Shown: positions 37,734-46,768, counted from the first letter of the stretch. The stretch is DNA of 64,000 nt from Richelia sp. UBA3308 (GCA_002361335.1 DESS01000156.1:39545-103544); one strand, 5' to 3'. Program-made: numbers and translations. Notes: generated from the sequence alone by a model not told the origin.

Positions 37734-37982
37734 AAATCAAATGACTAGTCACATTTAAAACTTTTTTTTAGATTACTCTCGTTAGATATAAATCGCTTAA
37801 AGCCATAGCCAGCATAAATTACGTTAGTTTCATATCCTAGGCTTACGTCTCGGATAATATACACAATGCAATAGTTATTACATCAATTAGCTGATGTCTT
37901 TTTGTGCGCTCAATTCGGGAGCCTTCAACGCTCACAGAGTAATATGCGATTGTTTGAGGGGAGTTTTAGCTCCATTTTTTAC
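37734..37982. other. Intergenic, nothing assigned
   Basis: About 250 AT-rich bases between the toxin promoter and the end of the next leftward gene. No gene or clear terminator was seen. Confidence 0.4.
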
Positions 37983-38405
37983 CTATCTGTAAGTAGTTTC
38001 TTTGATTTCTTCATTCATGGGTCTTCTTAATTCAAAAATTCTCACAATTACAAATGCAATCAAGGCAAAGATGAAAAATATTAATAACAACCAAGCAATA
38101 CCCTGAAGCGAACCAATAATAGTTCGATAAACTTCAAGCACCCAACGCTCTGTTGTTAATTCGATAATCTGTCCTCGTTCAAGCTGTTCGGGAGTTATGT
38201 ATCTTTCTAACGACCATATCCTCACACCACTGGAAATACCGACTACATAAATAGCGAATTTCAGGTATTTTACCCAAGCTTGACTGATTTCATCTGCAAT
38301 AATTCGACGTAATATTTTGTCGATTGGTTTGCCGAACATACGAACGACAATTCCAGAAACTACGAACGAGATAAGAAATGTAACGATTAATAATGTAACA
38401 AACAT
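37983..38405 (-). CDS. Hypothetical membrane protein, 140 residues
   Basis: Two clear membrane helices at the ends (about residues 2-22 and 100-125) and a weaker one near 50-60 enclose an amphipathic middle. No family is recognised. It lies downstream of the first CBS gene and of a decayed bactofilin-like fragment on the same strand. Its likely promoter is the tandem CTCA copy at 39659-39691. Confidence 0.6.
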   Translation of the reverse strand: MFVTLLIVTFLISFVVSGIVVRMFGKPIDKILRRIIADEISQAWVKYLKFAIYVVGISSGVRIWSLERYITPEQLERGQIIELTTERWVLEVYRTIIGSLQGIAWLLLIFFIFALIAFVIVRIFELRRPMNEEIKETTYR

Positions 38406-38444
38406 CTTTTTTCTCTCTAATTTTTGCTGTTTAAAAAATGTAGT

Positions 38445-38600
38445 TTATTGAGATGCAGATAAAACCAAAGACTTATTCTTATCAATTACTCTTGTGTAGC
38501 GAGGATTGGCTAATACTAAATGTAGTAAAGGAGACAAGAGGAGAGGAGGTAGAAAATTAATTCCCATCCTTATAACTCCTCCATATGCCCAACAACTATT
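38445..38600 (-). pseudogene. C-terminal remnant of a bactofilin-like gene
   Basis: The translated stretch GGVIRMGINF...LVLANPRYTRVID aligns with the C-terminus of the intact protein at 40093-40989 (GGLMMSVINI...LILANPRNTSIID), and the DNA around the LANPR codons is also similar. Only about 35 codons remain. They are carried in a 65-codon frame that overlaps the end of the CBS gene, and no N-terminal repeats are present. I read it as a relic of a duplicated cassette. A functional short peptide is possible but less likely. Confidence 0.5.
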
Positions 38601-38610
38601 TTCCAATGCA

Positions 38611-39198
38611 TCATATAGGAAACTCATCGTAATATTCTTCAAAGGCTGTTTTGGAAATTTTCTTTGCTTCCTGATGCCCTAACTCAGCTTGCAGTTCATT
38701 AACAATATCCCAAGCTGCAGCACATTCTTCGGAACGAGGAGAGGTTTTACTGCAAGCAACGCGGGCTTTTTGAATTGCATCTTGTAGTTCTTGTTCTAAT
38801 ACAGTTACCCGAGGTAATTCAAGAAACTTGCTTTCATTAATGATATCTACAAGCGAAATGATGCCCATTAATTTTTCTTTGATTACAGGTGCCCTAAGTA
38901 AGCGATGTTCGGCAAATAACCGAGCTACATATTCCACGCCTAAATCAGGATTCATTACAATACAGGGTTTACTCATAATTTCGTAAACGCGCACTTTTGC
39001 AGGGTCTTTACCAAAGGCAATTACTTTGTAAACTATATCTGAAAAGGTAATAATTCCGTAGGCATCTTGCTCGTGACGGCGGTCTACAATTAATGCGTGG
39101 CATCCCCTCGTTTGCATTAATTTGACTGCTTGTGCCACAGTAGCGGAACTACGAATAGTGGCAACATCTGTAGTCATAATGTCTGCTGCTCTCAACAT
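38611..39198 (-). CDS. CBS-domain pair fused to a CP12-like module (copy 1)
   Basis: A 195-residue protein. Two CBS domains (about 6-60 and 75-128) form an adenylate-binding Bateman module, and DIMTTDVATI and EIMSKPCIVM begin them. Residues about 147-190 match CP12: a Cys pair (C-8-C) and the core AAAWDIVNELQAEL. CP12 binds GAPDH and phosphoribulokinase and switches off the Calvin cycle under oxidising conditions. The C-terminal CP12 cysteine pair is absent here (YYDEFPI end), so the GAPDH-binding tail is incomplete. The ATG follows GGAGGTGG. Two paralogues lie at 43700-44326 and 46994-47527. Confidence 0.88.
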   Translation of the reverse strand: MLRAADIMTTDVATIRSSATVAQAVKLMQTRGCHALIVDRRHEQDAYGIITFSDIVYKVIAFGKDPAKVRVYEIMSKPCIVMNPDLGVEYVARLFAEHRLLRAPVIKEKLMGIISLVDIINESKFLELPRVTVLEQELQDAIQKARVACSKTSPRSEECAAAWDIVNELQAELGHQEAKKISKTAFEEYYDEFPI

Positions 39199-39223
39199 AA
39201 TCCACCTCCGTGGTATTGTATTT

Positions 39224-39572
39224 TCAATAACTATTTCTCAGTCGCGGTTTTAATAGCCAAACCAAAACGATACCTGTAATAGAACAAATAACAATTCCCA
39301 TTACCGCACCTGTCGCGACCGTAACTAAAGATTTATGAATGCCAAAACCGGATGATTTATTAATTCCCGCACGGATAAAAGCCACTACAAGTCCTAACGA
39401 CTAAGCCAAAGCATTCGCACTTACCCACCGTCCGGGCTTTTTTGTTTGCTAATTTTAAAATTAGCCATTGAGCATACCCAATTACAGTTCCTACAGCACC
39501 AAGTAAAGCTACTTCTTCAACTAATGTTGTAATCGTCTGATGAAGATTAGCTGCATCAAATTTTCATCCAAT
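39224..39572 (-). pseudogene. Decayed copy of the 222-residue membrane protein gene
   Basis: The minus strand translates to segments matching the intact paralogue at 44349-45017. Examples are EEVALLGA-VGTVIGYAQW, then ANALA-stop-SLGLVVAF, then TGIVLVWLLKPRLR. The N-terminal half is missing, a frameshift interrupts the middle, and a TAG replaces a conserved Trp codon. It lies immediately upstream of CBS copy 1, in the position that the intact gene holds upstream of CBS copy 2. The promoter at 39659-39691 is still present. Confidence 0.85.
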
Positions 39573-39658
39573 AAGTTTGCCCTACAGCGTGGGAGAGTGA
39601 AAATTAAACTTTTGTGGGTTTAATTTACCGGTTTTAGCTTCCAAATTACTATATTTTT

Positions 39659-39691
39659 GTTATATATGAATAATTTGAGGAACTTGTGAGG
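39659..39691 (-). promoter_or_regulatory. Tandem CTCA promoter upstream of the decayed membrane gene and CBS copy 1
   Basis: Gene-strand order: CCTCA, 6 bp, CCTCA, 11 bp, TATAAC. It is nearly identical to 45109-45141, including flanking bases. It is divergent from 39712-39744. Confidence 0.75.
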
Positions 39692-39711
39692 TGGTTTTGA
39701 TATCTCGATAC

Positions 39712-39744
39712 GCTCACAAATTCCTCATCTTTTTTATCTACAAC
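39712..39744 (+). promoter_or_regulatory. Orphan tandem CTCA promoter, copy of the pflB promoter
   Basis: GCTCA at 39712, CCTCA at 39723, 11 bp, TACAAC. The sequence continues to match the pflB upstream region for about 60 more bases, but no plus-strand gene follows. It is a leftover from duplication of the 47.6-kb promoter block. Confidence 0.65.
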
Positions 39745-39770
39745 GGAATTGTAGAAGAATTCAGCAGTAA

Positions 39771-39925
39771 CTATGTTACAAACGTCCGATTGGAGACAAG
39801 TTGTAATGATGCTATCTTTCCTTTGATTTGAATCAATAATTGTTTGAGTTGTAACTCCTTTCTCATAAAGGTTTTTTCTACGCTTTGAAGATAGCGTTCG
39901 CTATTATTTCGCCAAATTTATCGGG
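39771..39925 (-). pseudogene. Frameshifted copy of the small lipoprotein gene
   Basis: The minus strand reads RNNSERYLQSVEKT in one frame and NLYEKGVTTQTII in the next, then ends DVCNI-stop. These match the RNNRERYLKSVETN, LYERGGITNTVI and EACNFID segments of the intact lipoprotein at 12421-12789. An in-frame TAA lies just before the RNN segment, and the signal peptide is missing. It is not functional. Confidence 0.8.
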
Positions 39926-40088
39926 AATTTACATTTTTACCATGATTGAACAACGTTTTTATCAGGTTTTCCGCTTCTATTTTAGACGCATTCATACTTC
40001 CAATCAGCAACGCCAAAAATTTTAAGTAAAGAGCGATTAACAAGAAAGCGATTAATGTAGCGATGACTAATAAGATTTTAATAATCAT
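39918..40088 (-). pseudogene. Truncated DUF6920-like gene, N-terminal helix only
   Basis: A 56-codon frame from ATG at 40088, 4 bases after the stop of the upstream bactofilin-like gene, so it could be translated by coupling. Residues 1-24 resemble the first 26 residues of the DUF6920-like protein at 13171-14001 (same YLKFL after the helix). The rest is unrelated and short. Together with the adjacent lipoprotein remnant it mirrors the 12.4-14.0-kb gene pair with the middle deleted. A functional small membrane peptide cannot be excluded. Confidence 0.6.
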
Positions 40089-40092
40089 TTTC

Positions 40093-40989
40093 TCAACTAT
40101 CAATTATGCTTGTATTGCGAGGATTGGCTAATATTAAAAACAGCAAAGCGCCAAGACCAAAAATATTTATTACCGACATCATTAGTCCACCTAACAATGG
40201 AATTAAACCGATTAAACCTAAAATCAGCATTCCTAAAAGAAACTGTTGTACCGATGATTTCTCCCTATGTCTCATAGCTTGCTCTCCCAACCACATCGCT
40301 ACACCCAGAGTTCCAAGTATGACTGCAATATAGGTCATCAAACCAACTACAGGTAATAACGGGATACCAACTAAAGTAATTGTTAGCAAAATTACTAATA
40401 CAACTACGCCAAGCAAACCGCACAAACCCCACAATCCGCTTTGTAAAGGATATCTATTAAGAGCAACTGCTATTGAGTGTAAAAAATTGGGCCGCCACTT
40501 AATAATTAATACACCGACAATAGCACCTATAATGATTTTAAAAATATGAAAAGCACTACCGAAGAAATAGCGAACTAAAAAGCTATTAATTCCTCTTCTT
40601 TTAGTACCGTAAACTCCCCATCCGCTCAAAGTACCGGAAGAACCACCAATGGTAGCTCCTTCCTCGGTTATAACTTCACCAGCTACCGCATAAGCATCAC
40701 CATCAACGCGGGCATTTTTTTGTAAAATTACATCCCCGTCGATAGCTATAGCCGTTTGTCGAACTCTAGCACCTTCTTCAATAGTGACATCTCCCCCGAT
40801 AGCGTGAGCATTATCCACAACTGTATTTTTAAGAACCCTGACATCACCACCCAATCGAATAATATTCTCGTTGTTAATATCAATATCCGCTTGTGCTAAA
40901 GCTACTGTTGAAAATATTGGTGCAAATAAAATAGCGCTCATAATTGATATTAATATCAGTTTTAACCAGCTTTTTTTGAAGTATTGCAT
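40093..40989 (-). CDS. Exported bactofilin-like repeat protein with membrane helices (copy A)
   Basis: A 298-residue protein. A signal peptide ends ALAQA near 33. Residues about 35-125 are short repeats such as IGGDVTIEEGARV and IDGDVILQKNARV, the periodic Gly-Asp pattern of polymer-forming/bactofilin beta-helices. Four hydrophobic segments follow (about 150-285). In classic bactofilins the helix is cytoplasmic and lacks a signal peptide, so this is an exported variant with a membrane anchor. A paralogue lies at 57415-58356 and a relic at 38445-38600. AAGGA precedes the ATG. It follows the M28 peptidase by 71 bp and is probably in its operon. Confidence 0.75.
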   Translation of the reverse strand: MQYFKKSWLKLILISIMSAILFAPIFSTVALAQADIDINNENIIRLGGDVRVLKNTVVDNAHAIGGDVTIEEGARVRQTAIAIDGDVILQKNARVDGDAYAVAGEVITEEGATIGGSSGTLSGWGVYGTKRRGINSFLVRYFFGSAFHIFKIIIGAIVGVLIIKWRPNFLHSIAVALNRYPLQSGLWGLCGLLGVVVLVILLTITLVGIPLLPVVGLMTYIAVILGTLGVAMWLGEQAMRHREKSSVQQFLLGMLILGLIGLIPLLGGLMMSVINIFGLGALLFLILANPRNTSIIDS

Positions 40990-41060
40990 GACTGATTCCT
41001 TATCATTAGTTGAATGTTTTTAAACCTGTATTTTTAAACCTGTATTTTAAACCTCTAAAA

Positions 41061-43538
41061 TTAAATAATCGTAAATGCCGACGCTACAAATTGAAATGTT
41101 TGCTTGTTGCGTCTTTGTGGAAAGCCGCTGTAAATTTTCGACTTGGACAGCGGTAAAATAAATTTCTTAGTAACAATAGTTGGGTCTTTCATTGCCATCG
41201 GAGCGCTCATCATTGCATCTGTTCGCTTTTTAATATTGCCTTCTAGCTGCGAAGGTAAACCATTAGAATAATCTCTGAGGGTTATTTCAATCGCTTTTGT
41301 TGAATTCGCAGACAAAGTTAAAGATATTCCATCTGATGGTAAATTGTGATAAATAAAATTCAAAAAGCGTTGATTTTGAGTTAATCCATTTAAATCTAAT
41401 AACTTACCGTTAATGCTTGCGCTTAGTATCTTTTGGGCTACCTTTACTTGAACTTGAATATTATCTGCCTGTCTGGGAGAATTGATTTTTAGCTGTAATT
41501 TTCTGCTATTACCTTTAGCCATATCCTCAATAATTTCGATATTGGGTGATGCTAAAGTTACTTTTGGTGCTGGTGCTTTCCAACCTGAAACTAACCGGAA
41601 GGGAGATATTTCAACTTGACTTTTAGCTGTATTATCGTCAAAAAATTGCGATGTCCATTCATCAAGATTGTTATCGCTACTTATCCAAAAAGATTTACCC
41701 GTATCACCATTTAACAAATAAGCGACACTGTTGGTTTTAGGCTGTTTTGCATCAAAGCCGGAGTTAACAGTTGCTACCCCAATTAATAAAACGCTGACAA
41801 AAATTGCAATTCCCGGTATCAGCCAACGTCTCCTAATTTTTCTTTGAGAAAATCCGTTTCTAAGTAAAACGAAATGTGGCAGCATTAAACCGAATAGCAA
41901 AGCAGTAAATACCGTCGGTAAAGTTGTAAACGGTATATTTGTCAGCGCTTCAAAGCGGTTCATTAAAGAAGCAAAGTGATAAACTTGATTGGGAATAAGC
42001 AAAATAATCCCCGGTATGGCAGTAATAGAAAAGATAATCACCTGCTGCCAAGAATTATCAATTTGCTTGCTAGTTAGAAATATCCAGCCCAATCCTAAAA
42101 GCGTGAAAAATAATGGTAGCGTAAATAAATAGCTAGCACCGGGCATTAATAAACTAGTTAGCACCATCAAAGCTGCCCATACAAACATTGCACCTAAAAA
42201 GAGGTCGTGCAGATGAAATTTAGTTAACAACCAAGTATAAAATGCACTCATTACCGCAATAGTTAGGGCAATAAAAGCAGCATGGTAAATATCGCTGTGA
42301 TAATAACCGATGATAAATATTTGTAAATTGGGATTTAAAATTTTGGCAAGCCACCACACCAGGTTGACTAAAATAACAGCACTGATAATACTCAACACAA
42401 AAGCAACTACCGAAAAACTAACTCCTTTGAGAGTTAATTGCTTGCGTTGAATACCAAGGATGACAACAGCAATCAAAAGTAATCCTGTAATTGCCATTTG
42501 CGGAATTACCCAAGCTTGCGAATAGTAAACAACTACTCCCGGCAGAATATTAAAATAAACCGCATCTGTATTAGAAGTAATATTATCTAAATTGATGTTG
42601 CCAAAGTGACGAGCTAACCCTAATGCATAAGAGCCTTGATGCTGAATGCTGCGGGGATCTATAACTTGTATATTATCGCGATTGGTATGATAAGCAGGTG
42701 TATCGGCACCATAGAAAAAACCAAGCCCAGCGCTACCGGCATCCATGTATTCTTCTAAATCGCAACCAAGACGCTGAGCGGAAAATAAATTAAGGAATGA
42801 CGAGAAAAAAGACGAAGTAAAAGGATACGGTACCGCTTTAACAAACTCCTTGATTAAGGTATTGTTATTTTCACTGGTGCTGTATAACAAGCTCGCACCA
42901 CCACTACCCATTGCCTCAAAGTTAATTGCCAAACGGATATCCTTTGCCCAAGGATGTTCCTTGACAAATGCCCTCGCTCCCAAATCACCGTTTTCTTCAC
43001 CATCGGTAAATACGAAAATGACATCATTTTTAAGAGACGATTCATTTTTAAGTATCCGCGCCGTTTCCACTAGAGTTACAACACAAGAGCCGCAATCGCT
43101 AGCACCCGGAGCAGTTGCGCCAGAATCGTAGTGTGCGTTGAGTGCAATTGCTCCGCTGCTATTACTACCTTGAAGTCGAGCAATAACGTTATATACAGTA
43201 CCTGATTCAAAAACAGAGGAACCGGGAAAGCGCTGCACGGCAGTAGTTTTTTGTACAGTTGGCTGCAAACCAATTGCAGTTAATTCTTTAACTAAATATT
43301 CCCGCGCTGCAACATTAGCAGTAGAACCCATCGGACGAGGTTTTTGGGCAATTACTTCTAAATGTTGCATCGCCCTTTGAGCCGAAAACTCCGTCAGTGG
43401 CGCACTAACAGGGATAACAGCAGGAGGAATCAACTGCCATAAAGCAACAACAACACTTAGCAAAAGTATCAGCAGCAAAAACAAACTTTTACTCAAGCTA
43501 ATTTGCTCAACTGACCGCGATAAGCTCAATTTCATCAC
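41061..43538 (-). CDS. Membrane-bound M28 zinc exopeptidase
   Basis: An 825-residue protein. After an N-terminal membrane anchor (about 18-35), residues 50-305 form an M28 aminopeptidase domain. The candidate zinc ligands and catalytic residues are His136 (NAHYDSG), Asp148 (GASDCGSC), Glu181-182 (FTDGEENGD), Glu208 and His284 (YHTNRDN). About nine membrane helices follow (about 330-600), then a 220-residue extracytoplasmic C-terminal domain. The layout matches the eukaryotic ERMP1/FXNA and bacterial M28-multispan family. The active site would face the periplasm. It sits between CBS copy 2 and the bactofilin-like gene, probably in one transcript from 45109-45141. Confidence 0.88.
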   Translation of the reverse strand: MMKLSLSRSVEQISLSKSLFLLLILLLSVVVALWQLIPPAVIPVSAPLTEFSAQRAMQHLEVIAQKPRPMGSTANVAAREYLVKELTAIGLQPTVQKTTAVQRFPGSSVFESGTVYNVIARLQGSNSSGAIALNAHYDSGATAPGASDCGSCVVTLVETARILKNESSLKNDVIFVFTDGEENGDLGARAFVKEHPWAKDIRLAINFEAMGSGGASLLYSTSENNNTLIKEFVKAVPYPFTSSFFSSFLNLFSAQRLGCDLEEYMDAGSAGLGFFYGADTPAYHTNRDNIQVIDPRSIQHQGSYALGLARHFGNINLDNITSNTDAVYFNILPGVVVYYSQAWVIPQMAITGLLLIAVVILGIQRKQLTLKGVSFSVVAFVLSIISAVILVNLVWWLAKILNPNLQIFIIGYYHSDIYHAAFIALTIAVMSAFYTWLLTKFHLHDLFLGAMFVWAALMVLTSLLMPGASYLFTLPLFFTLLGLGWIFLTSKQIDNSWQQVIIFSITAIPGIILLIPNQVYHFASLMNRFEALTNIPFTTLPTVFTALLFGLMLPHFVLLRNGFSQRKIRRRWLIPGIAIFVSVLLIGVATVNSGFDAKQPKTNSVAYLLNGDTGKSFWISSDNNLDEWTSQFFDDNTAKSQVEISPFRLVSGWKAPAPKVTLASPNIEIIEDMAKGNSRKLQLKINSPRQADNIQVQVKVAQKILSASINGKLLDLNGLTQNQRFLNFIYHNLPSDGISLTLSANSTKAIEITLRDYSNGLPSQLEGNIKKRTDAMMSAPMAMKDPTIVTKKFILPLSKSKIYSGFPQRRNKQTFQFVASAFTII

Positions 43539-43672
43539 ATTATTTATTACTACAAGAAGAAATTAGGGAGAGATAGGGAAGGGTACAAGAAGAATTAATT
43601 ATTCAAAACTCCTAACTTCTAAATCTTTATCTTTAATCTAAAATTTCTTAACTCCCCTACTGATAACTGCTC

Positions 43673-43699
43673 ACTGTTAACTGTTAACTGTTAACTGTT
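43673..43699. repeat. Heptanucleotide tandem repeat (TTAACTG)n
   Basis: Between three and four copies of a 7-bp unit just after the end of CBS copy 2. It resembles the short tandemly repeated sequences common in heterocystous cyanobacteria. Confidence 0.6.
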
Positions 43700-44326
43700 T
43701 TACCCACTACACCAAGAATCGTACATCCGAGATTCCATAGCTTCTGGAAACTCTTCGCAATATTCTTCAAAGGCAGTTTTAGAAACTCTCTTGGCTTCTT
43801 GATGCGCTAACTCAGCTTGCAACTCGTCAACAATATCCCAAGCAACAGCGCACTCTTCGGAACGAGGAGAGGTTTCGCTGCAAGCAATGCGGGCTTTTTT
43901 AATTGCATCTTGAAGTTCTTGTTCTAATACAGTAACCCGAGGTAATTCAATAAACTTGCTTTCGTTAATGATATCGACAAGCGAAATGATACCCATTAAT
44001 TCTCCTTGAATCACGGGTGCCCTGAGCAAACGATGTTCGGCAAATAATCGCGCTACAAATTCTACGCCTAAATCGGGATTGACTACTATGCAGGGTTTGC
44101 TCATAATTTCGTAGACGCGCACTTTGGCTGGATCTTTACCAAAAGCGATTACTTTGTAAACTATATCAGCTTCGGTAATAATGCCGTAAGCATCTTGGTC
44201 GTGACGGCGTTCTACAATTAATGCGTGCCATCCCCTCGCTTGCATTAATTTAACTGCTTCTGCCACAGTTGCGGAACTGCGAACGGTAGCAACATCTGTA
44301 GTCATAATGTCTGCTGCTCTCAACAT
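43700..44326 (-). CDS. CBS-domain pair fused to a CP12 module (copy 2, most complete)
   Basis: A 208-residue paralogue of copy 1. Two CBS domains are followed by the most complete CP12 module of the three: N-terminal Cys pair in the ACSETSPRSEEC segment, core AWDIVDELQAEL, and a tail FEEYCEEFPEAMESRMYD ending in a second Cys near the terminus. Tail cysteines are those that lock GAPDH in classic CP12. The adenylate-binding CBS pair would couple energy status to Calvin-cycle inhibition, which is inference from the known roles of both modules. It is 22 bp downstream of the membrane protein gene. The start is fixed by GGAGGTGG. Confidence 0.9.
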   Translation of the reverse strand: MLRAADIMTTDVATVRSSATVAEAVKLMQARGWHALIVERRHDQDAYGIITEADIVYKVIAFGKDPAKVRVYEIMSKPCIVVNPDLGVEFVARLFAEHRLLRAPVIQGELMGIISLVDIINESKFIELPRVTVLEQELQDAIKKARIACSETSPRSEECAVAWDIVDELQAELAHQEAKRVSKTAFEEYCEEFPEAMESRMYDSWCSG

Positions 44327-44348
44327 AATCCACCTCCGTGGTATTTTT

Positions 44349-45017
44349 TTAATAATGATGATGTCTAAGACGCGGTTTTAATAACCAAACCAGAAAGATA
44401 CCCGTAATCGAGCTAATTACAATTCCCATTACCCCACCCGTCGCGATCGCAATTAAAGATGCATGAATATTAAAGAAGGGTGTCTCAATTCCCGCACCAA
44501 TAAAAGCTAATACAACACCCAAAGACCAAGCTAAAGCATTGGCAAATACCCACCAAATTGCTTGTTTACTTACTGTTTTAAGAATCAGCCATTGAGCGTA
44601 TCCGATTACTGTTCCGACAGCAGCACCTAACAAAGCAACTTCCTCTATTAGTGTTGTAATCTTCTGATGGAGATTAGCAGCATAAAAAAGTCCAATCACA
44701 GCACTTACCGTCAATCCCATAAACCAAGATATAAGCACTCCGGCTGTTGTAAAGAAAACCCAGTAACCTGCGTGTCGGATATGGCGACGTAAAACCATAT
44801 ATTGAGCAAATCCCAATAAAAGCCCTTCCAAAGTACCTATTAACAGCAAAATTTGGTATATATTTTCAATGCCAAACTTATCGATTGCTTGACTCAGATA
44901 AACTGCTATAAACCAGCCTATAATTTGAGCGATGGTCGAAGCAATTACCCATCTTTCCCATAGTTTCAAGCTGTTGTTTTCTTTAAATCGATAATGCTTG
45001 TGCATGATATTGTCCAT
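44349..45017 (-). CDS. Hypothetical multi-span membrane protein, 222 residues
   Basis: Six to seven hydrophobic helices (first near 24-44, last near 190-210) joined by short loops, with a His-rich RLRHHHY end. GxxxG-type pairs suggest tight helix packing. I do not recognise a named family. The start is uncertain. ATG at 45017 is used, with an alternative ATG at 45005 and no strong ribosome site at either. It is the first gene after the tandem CTCA promoter at 45109-45141 and immediately precedes CBS copy 2. A decayed copy precedes CBS copy 1, so the two genes were duplicated as a unit. Confidence 0.7.
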   Translation of the reverse strand: MDNIMHKHYRFKENNSLKLWERWVIASTIAQIIGWFIAVYLSQAIDKFGIENIYQILLLIGTLEGLLLGFAQYMVLRRHIRHAGYWVFFTTAGVLISWFMGLTVSAVIGLFYAANLHQKITTLIEEVALLGAAVGTVIGYAQWLILKTVSKQAIWWVFANALAWSLGVVLAFIGAGIETPFFNIHASLIAIATGGVMGIVISSITGIFLVWLLKPRLRHHHY

Positions 45018-45108
45018 CCACAAAAATTTGCTGTTAGCCTTGGAAGTTGAAAATAAAACTTTTATTGGTTTTATTTACAGGTTTAATCCTCCGAATTGCT
45101 ATATTTTG

Positions 45109-45141
45109 GTTATATATGAATAATTTGAGGAACTTGTGAGC
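45109..45141 (-). promoter_or_regulatory. Tandem CTCA promoter of the membrane protein-CBS-M28-bactofilin operon
   Basis: Gene-strand order: GCTCA, 6 bp, CCTCA, 11 bp, TATAAC. The -10 is about 92 bp before the ATG at 45017. Confidence 0.75.
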
Positions 45142-45164
45142 ATCCGCAGCAGCAGCAATCCAAA

Positions 45165-46736
45165 TTACGAATTATTCATTATTCCGTCAAATTTCCACGA
45201 ATGCAAAGCACGTAATTGAGATGTTTTTTTCGATTGATGTTCCTGCATTCTTTTCAGCAAATCATCTAATATAGTTACGGCTTGTGCTTGTAATGGTCCT
45301 TTATTTAACATTACGCATTCCGCTCTCTCAGCCATTGCTGCATCAGTCATTTCAGCACGATTCGTAACTCCTTTTTTGACAAATTGCTCTAGTACTTGTG
45401 TAGCCCAAATTACTGGAACATGAGCGGCTTCACACAGCCAAAGTATTTCCTCTTGCATTTCAGCCAAACGTTGATAGCCGATTTCTACCGCTAAATCTCC
45501 CCGAGCAATCATTACTCCAAAAGGTTGTTTTCCCGCAGCACGAACAATTAATTCGGGAAGATTTTTTATCGCTTGGGGAGTTTCAATTTTTGCTACTAAT
45601 GCGATTTGGCGATGCGAATTTTTAGATTGGCGAGCTTCTAACTCTTGTTGCAAAAGTTCTATATCTGTAACATCTTGGACAAATGAATATCCGATAATAT
45701 CGGCATTTTGGGCAATAAAGTCCAAATCTTTTTTATCTTTCTCTGTAAGCGGACTTAATTTAAACGAGGTATCTGGAAAGTTTAGTCCTTTATCGGCAGA
45801 TATTTTTTCTCCCTTGTCCCTAGCGTGAGTAATTTTTATAACTACTCCTTCTGGCATTAAACATTCAACATAGCCACCAATCCGTCCATCATCAATCCAA
45901 ACACTGGCTCCTATTTCCAATTTATCAATTATGGATGGAATAGTAATTGTTGCTTGCCAACATGCATGAGCTAACAAATTAGAGTCGCTTTGGAATTCTA
46001 AATCTGGTAGTTCGCGTCGTAAAACTAAGGAATCTCCCGCAAATATGTGCTTGTACCCATAAGGAGCAGCAATACGCTCAATCCGGGGTTTTGCTCCTGC
46101 CAAATCCATCATTATTTTACAACGCTGTCCGGTTTGGGCTTCTGCTCGACGAACGTGAGAAATTATTGCTTTCCAAGTTTCTAATGAATCCCGAGCGCAG
46201 TTGATTCGCACGCAATTTGTACCCTTACGAAGTAATTCCTTGACATCTTTGTAATTAACAGAAGCTTTTGTGGGTAACGTCACCATGATTCTTACCCACC
46301 GTTGATTGTAGATTTTTCCTAGAACATCTTCTGTATTTTGTCTGAGAAGATATTCTCCTTCTAAAAAAGAATGTATTGAAGGACGATTTGGGAGAGAATT
46401 CGGTTCAACCTGACAGATATTACCTAAAGTAGAAATTACTGCATCTAAGTTAGGTAATACTCTTGCTTCGATTCTACCTAGAGATGACAATCCCCAAGGT
46501 GTCAAAGCCGCTTGCAAAGTACGTAAATCGTGACGACGTAAAGCGAGATAATATGCTAAATTTTCAGCGCTTTTGATAAAAGAATGGCGTTGAATATAGG
46601 GTTCCCATTGAGAAAAGATTTGTTGTCCTTCCTGATATACTGATTGACGAATCTCTTGAAGAGTAGTAAATAATACTTGAGGGTCATTAAAATCTGTTTG
46701 GTTTATTTTAATGCCAGGACTTTGAACACTCAACAT
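45165..46736 (-). CDS. Divergent pyruvate kinase-like protein
   Basis: About 523 residues from ATG at 46736, which follows GGGGGAT. A TTG start 5 codons earlier would leave almost no leader after the -10 at 46769. Residues 1-140 are an extension absent from ordinary pyruvate kinases. The barrel then follows with altered N-terminal signatures: TLPTKASVN replaces the GPAS motif, RINCARD replaces RxNFSH, and MDLAGAKPRI replaces DTKGPEIR. The later signatures are normal (AKIETPQ with the catalytic Lys, IARGDLAVEI with the metal Asp, WATQVLE with Thr). The C-terminal allosteric domain is missing. It may be a true but unregulated kinase or a related PEP-using enzyme. Confidence 0.82.
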   Translation of the reverse strand: MLSVQSPGIKINQTDFNDPQVLFTTLQEIRQSVYQEGQQIFSQWEPYIQRHSFIKSAENLAYYLALRRHDLRTLQAALTPWGLSSLGRIEARVLPNLDAVISTLGNICQVEPNSLPNRPSIHSFLEGEYLLRQNTEDVLGKIYNQRWVRIMVTLPTKASVNYKDVKELLRKGTNCVRINCARDSLETWKAIISHVRRAEAQTGQRCKIMMDLAGAKPRIERIAAPYGYKHIFAGDSLVLRRELPDLEFQSDSNLLAHACWQATITIPSIIDKLEIGASVWIDDGRIGGYVECLMPEGVVIKITHARDKGEKISADKGLNFPDTSFKLSPLTEKDKKDLDFIAQNADIIGYSFVQDVTDIELLQQELEARQSKNSHRQIALVAKIETPQAIKNLPELIVRAAGKQPFGVMIARGDLAVEIGYQRLAEMQEEILWLCEAAHVPVIWATQVLEQFVKKGVTNRAEMTDAAMAERAECVMLNKGPLQAQAVTILDDLLKRMQEHQSKKTSQLRALHSWKFDGIMNNS

Positions 46737-46768
46737 AAGACTATCCCCCAATAATTTTATTCTTTTTA

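Noticed and set aside
43673..43699. Heptanucleotide repeats as a miniature CRISPR array
   Set aside because: The units are 7 bp with no spacers. This is a simple tandem repeat.
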